Shown here: positions 34,615 through 43,179 of the stretch, piece by piece
Position numbering within the stretch: position 1 is the first letter of the stretch
Layout of the letters: every line of letters starts with the position of its first letter
Source of the DNA: Maritimibacter dapengensis
GTDB taxonomy: Bacteria; Pseudomonadota; Alphaproteobacteria; Rhodobacterales; Rhodobacteraceae
NCBI RefSeq assembly: GCF_019218265.1
Contig: NZ_JAHUZE010000001.1
Location: 1-64,000, forward strand
Length of the DNA: 64,000 nt
Direction of reading: 5' to 3'
Translations under genes and position numbers: made by a program
The notes under the pieces: generated by a model
The model's database searches: none
What the model was told of the DNA's origin: nothing
Seen by the model: the letters and a program-made list of their open reading frames with translations, nothing else

Positions 34615-35442
34615 ATGCTGGATGCCACCCCCGACAAGACCGAAACGGTGCTCGAGGTCAACAACATCGAGGTGATCTACAACCACGTGATCCTCGTGCT
34701 CAAAGGCGTGAGCCTCCGCGTGCCCAAGGGCGGGATCACTGCGCTCCTGGGCGGCAACGGGGCGGGCAAGACGACAACGCTCAAGTCGATTTCGAACCTC
34801 CTGCGCTCCGAGCGCGGCGAAGTCACCAAAGGCTCGATCCTGTATCGCGGCGAACGGGTGCAACACCTGACGCCCGCCGATCTCGTGACCAAGGGCGTGG
34901 TGCAGGTGATGGAGGGTCGCCACTGTTTCGAGCACCTGACGGTCGAGGAAAACCTCCTCACCGGTGCGTACACCCGCAAGGCAAGCCGGGGCGACATCGA
35001 CGCCGACCTGAACATGGTCTACGATTATTTCCCGCGCCTGAAGGAGCGGCGGAAATCGCAGGCCGGATATACGTCTGGCGGCGAGCAGCAGATGGTGGCG
35101 ATCGGCCGGGCGCTCATGTCACGGCCCGAGACGATCCTGCTGGACGAGCCGTCCATGGGTCTTGCCCCGCAGCTCGTCGAACAGATTTTCGAGATCGTGA
35201 AGTCGCTGAACGAAGGCGAAGGCTACACCTTCCTGCTAGCCGAGCAGAATACCAACGTGGCGCTGCGGTTCGCGCATTACGGCTACATCCTCGAAAGCGG
35301 TCGCGTGGTGATGGACGGCCCGGCGAAAGAGCTGCGCGAAAACCCGGACGTGAAGGAATTCTACCTCGGCATGTCCGACGAAGGGCGCAAGTCGTTCCGC
35401 GATGTGCGGTCCTATCGCCGCCGGAAACGCTGGCTCGCCTGA
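34615..35442 (+). CDS. LivF-type ABC transporter ATPase
   Basis: A 275-residue ATPase. Walker A is LLGGNGAGKTT, signature YTSGGEQQMVAIGRALM, Walker B TILLDEPSMGL, and the switch region is LAEQNTNVAL. It is the second ATPase of the transporter. A stretch of about 25 residues after the D-loop of the family (KSFRDVRSYRRRKRWLA) forms a basic C-terminal tail. It is the last transporter gene on this strand before the divergent repeat protein. Confidence 0.92.
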   Translation: MLDATPDKTETVLEVNNIEVIYNHVILVLKGVSLRVPKGGITALLGGNGAGKTTTLKSISNLLRSERGEVTKGSILYRGERVQHLTPADLVTKGVVQVMEGRHCFEHLTVEENLLTGAYTRKASRGDIDADLNMVYDYFPRLKERRKSQAGYTSGGEQQMVAIGRALMSRPETILLDEPSMGLAPQLVEQIFEIVKSLNEGEGYTFLLAEQNTNVALRFAHYGYILESGRVVMDGPAKELRENPDVKEFYLGMSDEGRKSFRDVRSYRRRKRWLA

Positions 35443-35489
35443 TGGACCAGTCCAGCGCCAAAATAGTCAGGGCGAAGCCGGAAACCGGG

Positions 35490-36302
35490 CTACGCCATCT
35501 CCCGCTTCATCTCGTCGAGCCGGGCCAGCGCATCTTCGCGCGTCACCCGCACGTTCGGGCGGAACGACTGGCTTTCGGCGCGCATGCGGATGGTTTCCTC
35601 GGTGTCCGAGCCGGTTGCATAACGCACCGACCCCATCGACCATTTCTGATTCAACGCCTTGCCCCGCATCGCGTAGGACACCCACGCCTCGTCGTAGATC
35701 TTGCAGTTCTCCATGTTGACGAGGAAGAACCAGCGCATCCCGGTCGCCTCGAGCCGGACCTCGATATGATCGTAGAACGCGTGAACGTCGGCGGAGTTGT
35801 AGAAGGTGAAGTTCGAGAAATCGACGTCCATCACCTCGGCCCCGTCGTCAAAGCTGATCCGGCGCGACAACTCGGCCTCGGTGTAGCCCGAAGAAAGCGT
35901 CTTTTTCACCGTCCGCTTGCTGGGCAAAGCATCGATCCGCTCGAGCGCCGCGTCGTGGTCTGCAAACAGGTTGGGGTCGAAGGCTTCGGTCTTGGCCGTC
36001 CGCTCGAGCTGGCGGCGCGTTTCGTCCGAGACGTCATATCGCACGGTGCCCATCGAATGCGCGAGGTTCAGCGCCTTGCCGCGCTTGTGATGCGCGTACC
36101 ACGCATCCTCTTCGATGCGGAAACCCGAGAAGTTCAGGAGAAAGAACCAAAGCTCTTCGCCGCTCTCGGCGATCAGCTCTTCGATCCGGTCGTAAAAGGC
36201 GTTTACCTGGCCCGAGGTCTCGAACCGAAGGCCGGACATATCGACCTCGATCATCATACGTTCTGTGTCGAAGGACACGCGGGCATCAATATCCGCCGTC
36301 AT
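35490..36302 (-). CDS. tandem-duplicated protein of unknown function (STAS-like repeats)
   Basis: A 270-residue soluble protein made of two similar halves. Each has VD[MF]S..F, then an [AF]FYD.IE..[LI] helix, [LW]FFL[LV]N, a KRGKALN or MRGKALNQ turn, SMG[TS]VRY and [AT].E[AD]AL.R[LI]D at the end. The alternating strand/helix pattern suggests an STAS/SpoIIAA-like fold. The start at 36302 is chosen because upstream sequence is low in conservation. It sits between the transporter and a phenylacetate-CoA-ligase-like gene and is divergent from the latter, with a palindrome in between. I cannot assign a role. Confidence 0.65.
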   Translation of the reverse strand: MTADIDARVSFDTERMMIEVDMSGLRFETSGQVNAFYDRIEELIAESGEELWFFLLNFSGFRIEEDAWYAHHKRGKALNLAHSMGTVRYDVSDETRRQLERTAKTEAFDPNLFADHDAALERIDALPSKRTVKKTLSSGYTEAELSRRISFDDGAEVMDVDFSNFTFYNSADVHAFYDHIEVRLEATGMRWFFLVNMENCKIYDEAWVSYAMRGKALNQKWSMGSVRYATGSDTEETIRMRAESQSFRPNVRVTREDALARLDEMKREMA

Positions 36303-36361
36303 CGAAATTACTCCCGAATCACATCGCGCGCAGCTCACTTTACCACGCAGCGCAGCAGATA

Positions 36362-36381
36362 CAGTATGCAAACGTATACTG
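36362..36381. promoter_or_regulatory. candidate operator between divergent genes
   Basis: The 20-base near-palindrome CAGTATGCAAACGTATACTG has arms matching at 7 of 8 positions. It sits in the spacer shared by the repeat protein gene and the CoA-ligase gene, so one regulator could control both. Confidence 0.4.
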
Positions 36382-36438
36382 AAACCCTTTGCCTGACCCT
36401 GCGTCAATTTTTCCACCCCAGATAGACGGAGATCGCCC

Positions 36439-37659
36439 ATGGCTGACCCCTTCGACGCCCTTGAAAACCGCTCGGCAGATGAGCGCGCGGCGGACTTCGC
36501 GGCGCGGTTGCCCGAGCAGGTGGCGCGCGCGAAATCCCTGCCCGGATACACGGAAAGCCTAGGAAATATTGACCCGGCATCCGTCACCGGTATCGACGCG
36601 CTGGCGGCGCTCCCGGTGTTGCGCAAATCCGAGATCGGCAAGGCGCAGGCCGCCAGCGGGCCGCTTGGCGGATACGCTGCACAAGATGCGCAGGAATTCG
36701 CCCACATTTTCCAAAGTCCCGGCCCGATCTATGAACCGGGCGGGGTGGGGCATGACTGGTGGCGCATCGGACGGTTCCTTCATGCCGTTGGCATCGGTCG
36801 GGGCGACATCGTCCAGAACTGCTTTTCCTACCACCTGACGCCGGCCGGTATGATCTTCGAGAACGGCGCACGGGCGGTCGGCGCGACAACGATCCCCGCG
36901 GGCGTTGGGCAGACCGAATTACAGGTCAGGGCCGCCGCCGACATCGGTGCGACAGCTTACGCGGGCACGCCCGATTACCTGAAAGTCATTCTCGACCGCG
37001 CCGACGAAGACGGCGTGTCGCTCAAGATCACCAAGGCCGCGGTCGGCGGCGGCGCGCTGTTTCCGTCGCTCCGTCAGGAATACGCGGATCGCGGCATCAC
37101 CTGCCTGCAGAACTACGCCACGGCGGACCTCGGCAACATCGCGTATGAGAGCCAGGCGCAGGAAGGCATGATCGTGGACGAAGGCGTGATCGTGGAGATC
37201 GTGCGCCCCGGCACCGGCGACCCGGTCGCGCCGGGAGAGGTCGGCGAGGTCGTGGTGACGACGCTCAACCCCGATTACCCTCTCATCCGATTCGCCACCG
37301 GCGATTTGTCGGCGGTGATGGAGGGCACCTCGCCTTGCGGCCGAACGAACATGCGGATCAAGGGCTGGATGGGCCGTGCCGACCAGACCACCAAGATCAA
37401 GGGTATGTTCGTGCGCCCGGAACAGGTGGCCGATTTCGTGTCGCGTCACCCGGAAATCGCCCGCGCCCGCGTCATCGCCGAACGCGAAGGCGAGGCGGAC
37501 GTCATGCGCGTGCAGGTCGAGGCCGATGGTGGCGATAGCGGGACCTATCAGAAGACCGTGGTCGACGTGCTCAAGCTCAAGGGCGCGGTCGAGATCGTGG
37601 CTCCCGGAAGTCTGCCGAACGACGGCAAGGTGATCGAGGATACGCGCAGCTACGATTGA
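36439..37659 (+). CDS. phenylacetate-CoA ligase-like adenylating enzyme
   Basis: A 406-residue ANL-superfamily protein of the PaaK-like branch. Features: an N-terminal helical part, IFQSPGPIYEPGG and NCFSYHLTPAGMIFENGARAVG in place of the usual Ser/Thr/Gly loop, then TAYAGTPDYLKVIL, LQNYATADLGNIAYES, GEVVVTTLNPDYPLIRFATGDLS, and the late GRADQTTKIKGMFVRPEQ. The typical TSGTTG loop appears altered to IFQSPG; this may change activity or substrate. Related enzymes activate phenylacetate and other aryl acids with CoA. Its place at the end of the liv-type cluster suggests it acts on the imported acid. Confidence 0.8.
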   Translation: MADPFDALENRSADERAADFAARLPEQVARAKSLPGYTESLGNIDPASVTGIDALAALPVLRKSEIGKAQAASGPLGGYAAQDAQEFAHIFQSPGPIYEPGGVGHDWWRIGRFLHAVGIGRGDIVQNCFSYHLTPAGMIFENGARAVGATTIPAGVGQTELQVRAAADIGATAYAGTPDYLKVILDRADEDGVSLKITKAAVGGGALFPSLRQEYADRGITCLQNYATADLGNIAYESQAQEGMIVDEGVIVEIVRPGTGDPVAPGEVGEVVVTTLNPDYPLIRFATGDLSAVMEGTSPCGRTNMRIKGWMGRADQTTKIKGMFVRPEQVADFVSRHPEIARARVIAEREGEADVMRVQVEADGGDSGTYQKTVVDVLKLKGAVEIVAPGSLPNDGKVIEDTRSYD

Positions 37660-37685
37660 CCCATGGGCGGGGCGACGCCGGAACA

Positions 37686-37715
37686 TATCCCATATCAACC
37701 GGTTGATATTGGATA
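37686..37715. promoter_or_regulatory. 30-base near-perfect palindrome
   Basis: The core ATATCAACCGGTTGATAT (37692-37709) is a perfect palindrome; extending to 37686-37715 gives arms that match at 14 of 15 positions. It lies 26 bases after a stop and 55 before the pseudo-caspase start. There is no T-run, so an operator is more likely than a terminator. Confidence 0.55.
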
Positions 37716-37770
37716 ACCTCGCAGGGCGGGGCAGGTAATGGCCAAGCGACCTTTGACCATGGGAGGTTCC

Positions 37771-39411
37771 ATGACCCGCAACACACTCGCAACGCTGGCG
37801 ACCAGCTTCGCCGCGCTCATGATCGGCGCACAAACGGCATCCGCCGACGCAGCCCTGATCCTCGTCCAGAGCGATTATGCCGAACTCGATGACGTCTCCG
37901 GCGCGAACCAGGCCAGCGAACTGGCCCAGATCGCAGAAGACGCGGGGTTCGAGGTGACCGCCTCGCTCGACAGTGACGTGCGCGACGCGGCCGATGCGAT
38001 CGACGATTTCCGCCGCGACGCCGAAGACGGCGAACGCGTGATGATCCTTATTTCCGGCCACATCCTGTCGGACGGATCGAACACCTGGCTCCTGACCAAC
38101 GAAGCCGAAGACGTGAGCCGCTTCAACATCGGCTCGATGGCCGTGCCGCTTGGCCCGGTCATGGAAATTGCCTCCGACTTCCCCGGACAGGCGGTGCTGA
38201 TGATGGCCGGGTCCGGCGAAGACGCCGATACCGACGATCTTCTGCCGGTCGAAACGATCGACGCGGCGCAGGGCGTGAGCGTGTTCTCAGGCCGGATCGA
38301 CCGGCTCACCGACATGACCGAGGACATGCTTTTGGTTCCCGGCCTGTCGCTCGCCGAAATCGCGGAGGAAGCACCGCGCGGGGTTGAAGCGTCCGGCTTC
38401 ATCTCGCCCGCGACGGCGTTCCTGCCCGCAGGCGACGGCAGTTTCACCGTGATCGAGCGCACCGTCCAAGACCCGCAGGACGCGTTCTGGGTCGTCGCCC
38501 GGACGATGGACACGGCTGAAGGCTACGACCTTTATCTCGAATACTACCCCGACGGGCTCCATAACGGGGAAGCCCGCGCCGCGCTGCGACAGCTCGAATC
38601 GGATGCACAGAACGCTGACGAAATGGCGGAAGCCGCGCTGGAGCTGAACCGCGCCGCACGCCGTCAGGTTCAGCGCAACCTCTCGCTGCTTGGCCACAAC
38701 CCGCGTGGCATCGACGGTATTTTCGGCCCGGCGACCCGCTCGGCCATATCGGGCTGGCAGGGGGCGAACGGGTATGACCAAACCGGCTATCTCGACGCGC
38801 CCCAGCTTCGCCAGATGACCGAAGCCGCCGATGCGCGTGCCGCACAGCTGGAGGCGGAAGCCGAGGAGCGCCAACGCGAACAGGACCGACAGGACCGGGC
38901 TTATTGGAATCAGATCGGGCAGGGGCAGGACGAAGCCGGACTGCGCGCCTATCTGGAGCGCTACCCGGACGGGTTGTTCGCCGACGTCGCCGAAGCGCGT
39001 CTAGAACAGATCGAATCCGAGAAGATCGCCAACGCCCGTGCCGAGGAGCGCTTGTTCTGGAGTCGCGCGCGCGAAGAAGACCGCGCGACCAGCTACCGCG
39101 CCTATCTCGACCGCTACCCGGACGGTCTGTTCGTTGACAACGCTCGCGCGAGGCTTCAGGCGCTGCGCGATGACCGAAACCGCGATCAACTGATCGCACA
39201 GGCCCGCGACGAGGAACGCGAAGTGGCCGGCAATCCGGTCTCCCGCCTTCTGGTGGAAACCCGTCTGCGCACGCTTGGCTACGAATTGTCCGGTGTCGAT
39301 GGTGAGTTCGACGGCACCACCCGCCGCGCCATCCGCCGCTTCCAAAGATCGAGAGGGCTCGACGTGACCGGTTTCGTCACACAGGACACGATGGTCCGCC
39401 TCTTGGGCTGA
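37771..39411 (+). CDS. secreted caspase-like protein with peptidoglycan-binding domains
   Basis: A 546-residue exported protein (signal peptide to about Ala25), starting at the ATG behind GGGAGG. Residues 26-220 have the caspase-like order: a DVR..ADAIDDF helix and MILISGHI in the position of the catalytic histidine. In place of the catalytic cysteine segment there is only AVLMMAGSGED, so it is probably a pseudo-protease. Then a DAFWVV..AEGYDLYLEYYPDG block, a peptidoglycan-binding domain (HNPRGIDGIFGPATRSAI), a charged coiled coil, two more YL.RYPDGLF repeats, and a final peptidoglycan-binding domain (GVDGEFDGTTRRAIRRFQ). Likely periplasmic and cell-wall bound. Confidence 0.75.
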   Translation: MTRNTLATLATSFAALMIGAQTASADAALILVQSDYAELDDVSGANQASELAQIAEDAGFEVTASLDSDVRDAADAIDDFRRDAEDGERVMILISGHILSDGSNTWLLTNEAEDVSRFNIGSMAVPLGPVMEIASDFPGQAVLMMAGSGEDADTDDLLPVETIDAAQGVSVFSGRIDRLTDMTEDMLLVPGLSLAEIAEEAPRGVEASGFISPATAFLPAGDGSFTVIERTVQDPQDAFWVVARTMDTAEGYDLYLEYYPDGLHNGEARAALRQLESDAQNADEMAEAALELNRAARRQVQRNLSLLGHNPRGIDGIFGPATRSAISGWQGANGYDQTGYLDAPQLRQMTEAADARAAQLEAEAEERQREQDRQDRAYWNQIGQGQDEAGLRAYLERYPDGLFADVAEARLEQIESEKIANARAEERLFWSRAREEDRATSYRAYLDRYPDGLFVDNARARLQALRDDRNRDQLIAQARDEEREVAGNPVSRLLVETRLRTLGYELSGVDGEFDGTTRRAIRRFQRSRGLDVTGFVTQDTMVRLLG

Positions 39412-39429
39412 CCCCAGCAACCAAATTGT

Positions 39430-39456
39430 ACGCGCCCCACGGGGCGCGTGCTCTTT
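39430..39456 (+). terminator. intrinsic terminator of the pseudo-caspase gene
   Basis: ACGCGCCCC (39430-39438) pairs with GGGGCGCGT (39441-39449), followed by CTCTTTTG. It lies about 19 bases after the stop. Confidence 0.7.
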
Positions 39457-39475
39457 TGAGCGCTGACGCGCGAAA

Positions 39476-39546
39476 AAGGGGGCTAGCCCCCTCCGGTGAT
39501 CTGAAGATCACCGTTCACCCCCAAAGTATTTGTGGAACAATGAAGG
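39476..39546 (+). repeat. hairpin-rich intergenic repeat, copy 2
   Basis: The order is GGGGGCTAGCCCCC (39478-39491), a perfect inner hairpin GGTGATCT/AGATCACC (39495-39512), and CCCCCAAAGTATTTGTGGAA with the run-out CAATGAA to 39544. It is the same design as the repeat near 24.8 kb. Confidence 0.65.
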
Positions 39547-39667
39547 GGATGGAGCGATCCACCCCTCGCACTAGGGCGAGGGGCTTCATCGTTCGAGGCC
39601 ATCGGCTCTTCAGCCTGTGCCCTTCGGTTAGTCTGAACAATCATAATTAAGAAGGCGTTACCCCTGT

Positions 39668-39714
39668 TTCATTGTTCCGAAAATACTTCGGGGGGTTTGG
39701 GGGGCTGGCCCCCA
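39668..39714 (-). repeat. hairpin-rich intergenic repeat, copy 3 (inverted)
   Basis: TTCATTGTTCCGAAAATACT is followed by a G-run and the palindrome GGGGGGCTGGCCCCC at 39699-39713. It is the reverse complement of the repeat design at 39476-39546, without the inner hairpin. Confidence 0.65.
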
Positions 39715-39767
39715 ACTGGTCGGCGCGCGCCCCGCGCGCGGCGAAACCATGTTGGCCGATGCGCCAA

Positions 39768-39803
39768 AGGAAAAAGGCCGCCGGGTGGTCCCGACAGCCT
39801 TTC
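39768..39803 (-). terminator. intrinsic terminator of rpmJ
   Basis: On the minus strand an AAAGGC...GCCTTT stem with a GGGACCACCC centre is followed by TTTCC. It lies about 25 bases after the rpmJ stop. Confidence 0.65.
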
Positions 39804-39825
39804 CAATTCCGGTTTGCCTTTCGGC

Positions 39826-39951
39826 TCAGCCCTGGCGCGCCTTGAAGCGGCGTTGGGTCTTGTTGATCACGTAGACGCGGCCTTTGCGGCGCACGACACG
39901 GCAATCCCGATGCCGGTTCTTCAGCGAGCGGAGCGAGTTGCGGACTTTCAT
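39826..39951 (-). CDS. rpmJ: 50S ribosomal protein bL36
   Basis: A 41-residue basic protein ([14 protein letters not shown] ... RRFKARQG). It has the conserved [14 protein letters not shown] core but lacks the CxxC...CxxxxH zinc ribbon of the canonical form. This zinc-free type of L36 is standard in alphaproteobacteria. It lies on its own, with a terminator, upstream of nothing else on that strand until the tRNA. A GAAGGGCC ribosome site precedes the ATG. It binds 23S rRNA in the large subunit. Confidence 0.93.
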   Translation of the reverse strand: MKVRNSLRSLKNRHRDCRVVRRKGRVYVINKTQRRFKARQG

Positions 39952-40015
39952 GGCCCTTCTCCTCATTCGCGGCGCTGGTCGCGCCTTTACGTTTTGCCCG
40001 TTTCCGAGCGGTTCA

Positions 40016-40090
40016 TGGTGGGCGATACTGGGATTGAACCAGTGACCCCTTCGATGTCAACGAAGTGCTCTACCGCTGAGCTAATCGCCC
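40016..40090 (-). tRNA. tRNA-Val (anticodon GAC)
   Basis: The minus strand folds as a full cloverleaf: acceptor stem GGGCGAT with ATCGCCC, D-loop AGCTCAGCGGTAGAGC, anticodon arm with loop TTGACAT (GAC), T-arm with GGTTCAATCCC, discriminator A, and an encoded CCA end. GAC reads valine codons GUC and GUU. Confidence 0.95.
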
Positions 40091-40237
40091 TGAATTTTCG
40101 TCTGGGCCGAAACCCAAACAATGAGACGCGGGAAAAACCCGCGCCGGTCGCGGTTCTATAAAAGGAGTCGAAGGCTCGCGCAAGGGGGTTTTGGCCGCCA
40201 TGTGCTTCGCGCTATGAATAGACAACAGGAGTCGTTC

Positions 40238-41098
40238 ATGAGCCCGTCGCACCGCGTTCACATGCCTACCTTGCGCACGACCTCGGTCGTGTTCGCAGCG
40301 CCCCATTCCGGGCGCGAATACAGTTGGGCATTCCTGCGCAAGTCGGTGCTGGATTCGAAATCGATCCGCTCGTCGGAAGACGCGTTCGTTGACGATCTCT
40401 TCGATGCCGTGCCTGAACAAGGCGCCCCTCTGATCGCGCTCGACGTACCGCGTGCTTTCGTCGACGTGAACCGAAGCCGCACGGAACTCGACCCAGCGCT
40501 CATACGTGGCGTCGAGAAGAAAGGGCACAATCCCCGTGTCGCATCCGGTCTCGGTGTCATACCACGCGTCGTGGCAGGCGGCAGACAGATCTATCGTGGC
40601 AAGATCACGATGGCCGAGGCCGAGGCGAGGCTCGACGCGCATTGGCAGCCTTACCACGATCGTCTCGCCTCGCTGATGGACGAATCGCATCAACTGTTCG
40701 GACAGGCCATTTTGATCGACTGTCACTCCATGCCGCACGAGGCGATCGACAGTCTCAGCCGTGGTCGTGGCATGAAGCCGGAAATCGTGCTGGGCGACCG
40801 TTTCGGCGCTTCTGCCGACAGCGATATCGTGGATGCGATCGAGGCGGCGTTCTCGGCGGAGGGTCTGAAGGTCGCGCGCAACACGCCGTTCGCGGGCGCC
40901 TATACCACGCAGACCTACGGTCGGCCCGCACGCGCGCGCCATGCCATCCAGATCGAGATCGATCGGGCGCTCTACATGAATGAACGTAATCTCGCGCCGA
41001 ATGGGAACTTCGCGGCGATGCGGGCGATCGTCACGCGTGTCAGCGAGCGTATCTGCGAACTCGGGCGGGCGCAGGATCTTCCGCTCGCGGCTGAGTAG
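40238..41098 (+). CDS. N-formylglutamate amidohydrolase family protein
   Basis: A 286-residue enzyme of the HutG-like N-formylglutamate amidohydrolase family. It cleaves the formyl group from N-formylglutamate in histidine breakdown. Family marks: VFAAPHSGREYS with a metal ligand near the N terminus, the early DAFVDDLFDA, LDVPRAFVDVNRSRTELDP, ILIDCHSMP, the GDRFGASAD segment and a final QIEIDRALYMNE. The ATG at 40238 follows CAGGAG. No other hut genes are near, so the true substrate may be another formylated amino acid. Confidence 0.85.
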   Translation: MSPSHRVHMPTLRTTSVVFAAPHSGREYSWAFLRKSVLDSKSIRSSEDAFVDDLFDAVPEQGAPLIALDVPRAFVDVNRSRTELDPALIRGVEKKGHNPRVASGLGVIPRVVAGGRQIYRGKITMAEAEARLDAHWQPYHDRLASLMDESHQLFGQAILIDCHSMPHEAIDSLSRGRGMKPEIVLGDRFGASADSDIVDAIEAAFSAEGLKVARNTPFAGAYTTQTYGRPARARHAIQIEIDRALYMNERNLAPNGNFAAMRAIVTRVSERICELGRAQDLPLAAE

Positions 41099-41241
41099 CG
41101 TCCGTGTCCCGCGGCGCAGAAGCGCAGAGCGTCTGACAGAGCCTTTGCTCGCTTGTCCAAGCGCCCTCACGGCCTGAACGATCGGCGTGAACCGCTACAG
41201 CAAAACGACGCTGCAAGACACAGATGGGTCTTGCGTCTAGG

Positions 41242-42495
41242 TCAGCGGATCGACCGGCCCTTCAGGATCGCGCCATCGCCGAACCGGGCGCGGATCGCGT
41301 CGGTTGCTTTCTCTGCCGCCCTGCGTTGCCCCGCCTGCGGGTCGAGCAGGTCACCAGCCGTGTCCGCCCCTTCGGCCGACGTGATCTCGGAAATGCCAAC
41401 ACCGATCAATCTGAAAGGTCCCCGATCCGCGACCCGGTCGAAGAGCGCGCGGGTCGTGCGATAGATGCGGTCGGCGCTCTGGGTCGTGTCGGGCAGGCTG
41501 GTGCGCTTGGTGATGAGCTTGAAGTCCGACTGCTTGAGCTTCAACGTCACGACACGCCCCGCCTTGTCCTTGGCCTTCGCCCGATCCGCGACCTTCTCGG
41601 ACAGGCGCCAGAGATGCCCGTCGAGCAGGTCCGGGTCGCCGGTATCCTCGAAGAACGTGGTTTCGTTCGAGATCGACTTCACCGGCGCGTTTGGGGAGAT
41701 CCGGCGGAAATCCTCGCCACGTGCAAGGTGCCAGAGGCGTTCGCCCATGCCGCCGAACCGCTCGGTGAGGGCGTCTTTTTCCCAGCGCATGAGGTCGGTG
41801 AAGGTGCGAATGCCGGCGCGGTCCAGGGTCGATTGGGCCGCCGCGCCCACGCCCCAGATCATGCGCACCGGCTTGTCGCGCAGGAAGTCGAGCGTCTCGG
41901 CCTTGCCGATCACCGAAAATCCGCGCGGCTTGTCGAGGTCCGAGGCGACCTTGGCGAGGAACTTGTTGTGGCTGAGGCCGATGGAGCCGGTCAGCCCCAA
42001 TTCGTCCTTCATGCGTTTCACCAACCGGGCAAGCATCACCGCGGGCGGATGGCCGTGGAGCTTTTCCGTCCCGGTCATGTCGAGAAACGCCTCGTCGAGC
42101 GACAGCGGTTCGACCGAAGGGGTCAACTCGTCCATCATCGCGCGGATCTGTTTGCTGACGGCGGCGTAATGCGCGCCCCGCGGCTTGATCACCACCGCTT
42201 CCGGGCAAAGCTCCAGCGCCTTGAACATGGGCATGGCCGAGCGCACCCCGCGGATGCGCGCGACGTAACAGGCGGTCGAGACCACACCGCGTTTCCCGCC
42301 GCCGATGATGACCGGTTTCTCGGCAAGCTCCGGGTTGTCGCGTTTCTCGACACTCGCATAGAACGCGTCGCAGTCCATATGCGCGATGGAGAGGTCGAAG
42401 AGTTCCGGATGGCTGGTCACGCGCGGCGAGCGGCAGGCGGGGCAACGCCGTCCGTCATCGAAGGTGGTCAGGCAATCTCGGCACAATGCGGGCAT
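41242..42495 (-). CDS. dinB: DNA polymerase IV
   Basis: A 417-residue Y-family translesion polymerase. The N terminus begins with a small zinc-ribbon-like CRDC...CPAC, then the catalytic IAHMDCDAFYASVEKRDNPEL, VSTACYVARIRGV, PSVEPLSLDEAFLDMTG with the second carboxylates, SIGLSHNKFLAKVASDLDKP, and a little-finger domain. The zinc-ribbon addition is not part of the basic E. coli protein. It converges on the amidohydrolase gene. It copies past damaged bases and is normally under SOS control; no LexA box was looked for in detail. Confidence 0.93.
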   Translation of the reverse strand: MPALCRDCLTTFDDGRRCPACRSPRVTSHPELFDLSIAHMDCDAFYASVEKRDNPELAEKPVIIGGGKRGVVSTACYVARIRGVRSAMPMFKALELCPEAVVIKPRGAHYAAVSKQIRAMMDELTPSVEPLSLDEAFLDMTGTEKLHGHPPAVMLARLVKRMKDELGLTGSIGLSHNKFLAKVASDLDKPRGFSVIGKAETLDFLRDKPVRMIWGVGAAAQSTLDRAGIRTFTDLMRWEKDALTERFGGMGERLWHLARGEDFRRISPNAPVKSISNETTFFEDTGDPDLLDGHLWRLSEKVADRAKAKDKAGRVVTLKLKQSDFKLITKRTSLPDTTQSADRIYRTTRALFDRVADRGPFRLIGVGISEITSAEGADTAGDLLDPQAGQRRAAEKATDAIRARFGDGAILKGRSIR

Positions 42496-42504
42496 GCCCG
42501 CATC

Positions 42505-43107
42505 CTACACCCTCGCGCGGGCGCGGGCGACGGCAATCATCACCAACCCGGCGAGCCAGAAGGCGAGGCAAAGCCCCACAGAATTCAGCGCCACCTGCTG
42601 CGGGGTGAACACGCCGAGGTCGATGAAGAAATACGGATAGATGCCGTCGAAGGCGCCTCGGATGAGAGCGTATGAGACGTAGAGCAGCGGCCAGATCAGC
42701 CAGATCACCGCAAGACGCCAGGGAAAGGCCACGTGACGCGCGAAGGCGAACCACCAGAGCGCGGTCAGAAGCGGCACGAAGGTATGGGTGGCGTGATCGG
42801 CGAAGAAGTCGAGGCCGGTCTTGGAATAATCCGCCAGAAGCGTGTGATAGACCACGCCAACGATCAGGATCCACAGGGTGAGCGCCGCGGTCCAGCCCGC
42901 AGGCGCACGGCCCCCGCTCGCCGCTATCGCCGTGAATGTCAGCGCGACGAGCAGGTTGGTCAGGATCGTGAAATACCGCGCCAGCACCCAGAACGTGAGG
43001 CCGAAACGCCCGTCGTTGATTTCGAGCGACACGATGAACTGCGCGATCAATCCGGCCCAGGCGAGCAGGGCGACGATCAGGGCGGCAAGGCGTGCGGTTC
43101 CGGTCAT
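42505..43107 (-). CDS. Pr6Pr family membrane protein
   Basis: A 200-residue protein with six to seven hydrophobic helices. It fits the Pr6Pr (FAR-17a/AIG1-like) membrane family: [25 protein letters not shown], a [16 protein letters not shown] segment with the buried histidine, and [15 protein letters not shown]. Members may be lipases or hydrolases of fatty-acid esters of hydroxy acids, or may have a structural role. The start at 43107 is the first ATG with a hydrophobic follow-on. It lies just upstream of dinB on the same strand and diverges from recO. Confidence 0.75.
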   Translation of the reverse strand: MTGTARLAALIVALLAWAGLIAQFIVSLEINDGRFGLTFWVLARYFTILTNLLVALTFTAIAASGGRAPAGWTAALTLWILIVGVVYHTLLADYSKTGLDFFADHATHTFVPLLTALWWFAFARHVAFPWRLAVIWLIWPLLYVSYALIRGAFDGIYPYFFIDLGVFTPQQVALNSVGLCLAFWLAGLVMIAVARARARV

Positions 43108-43179
43108 GCGTCGAGTGTGCCGGAAAAACGCTTTTTGACAAGTCCTTGCGTGACAGCAGCCGAGGTGGAAGATAGCGGG

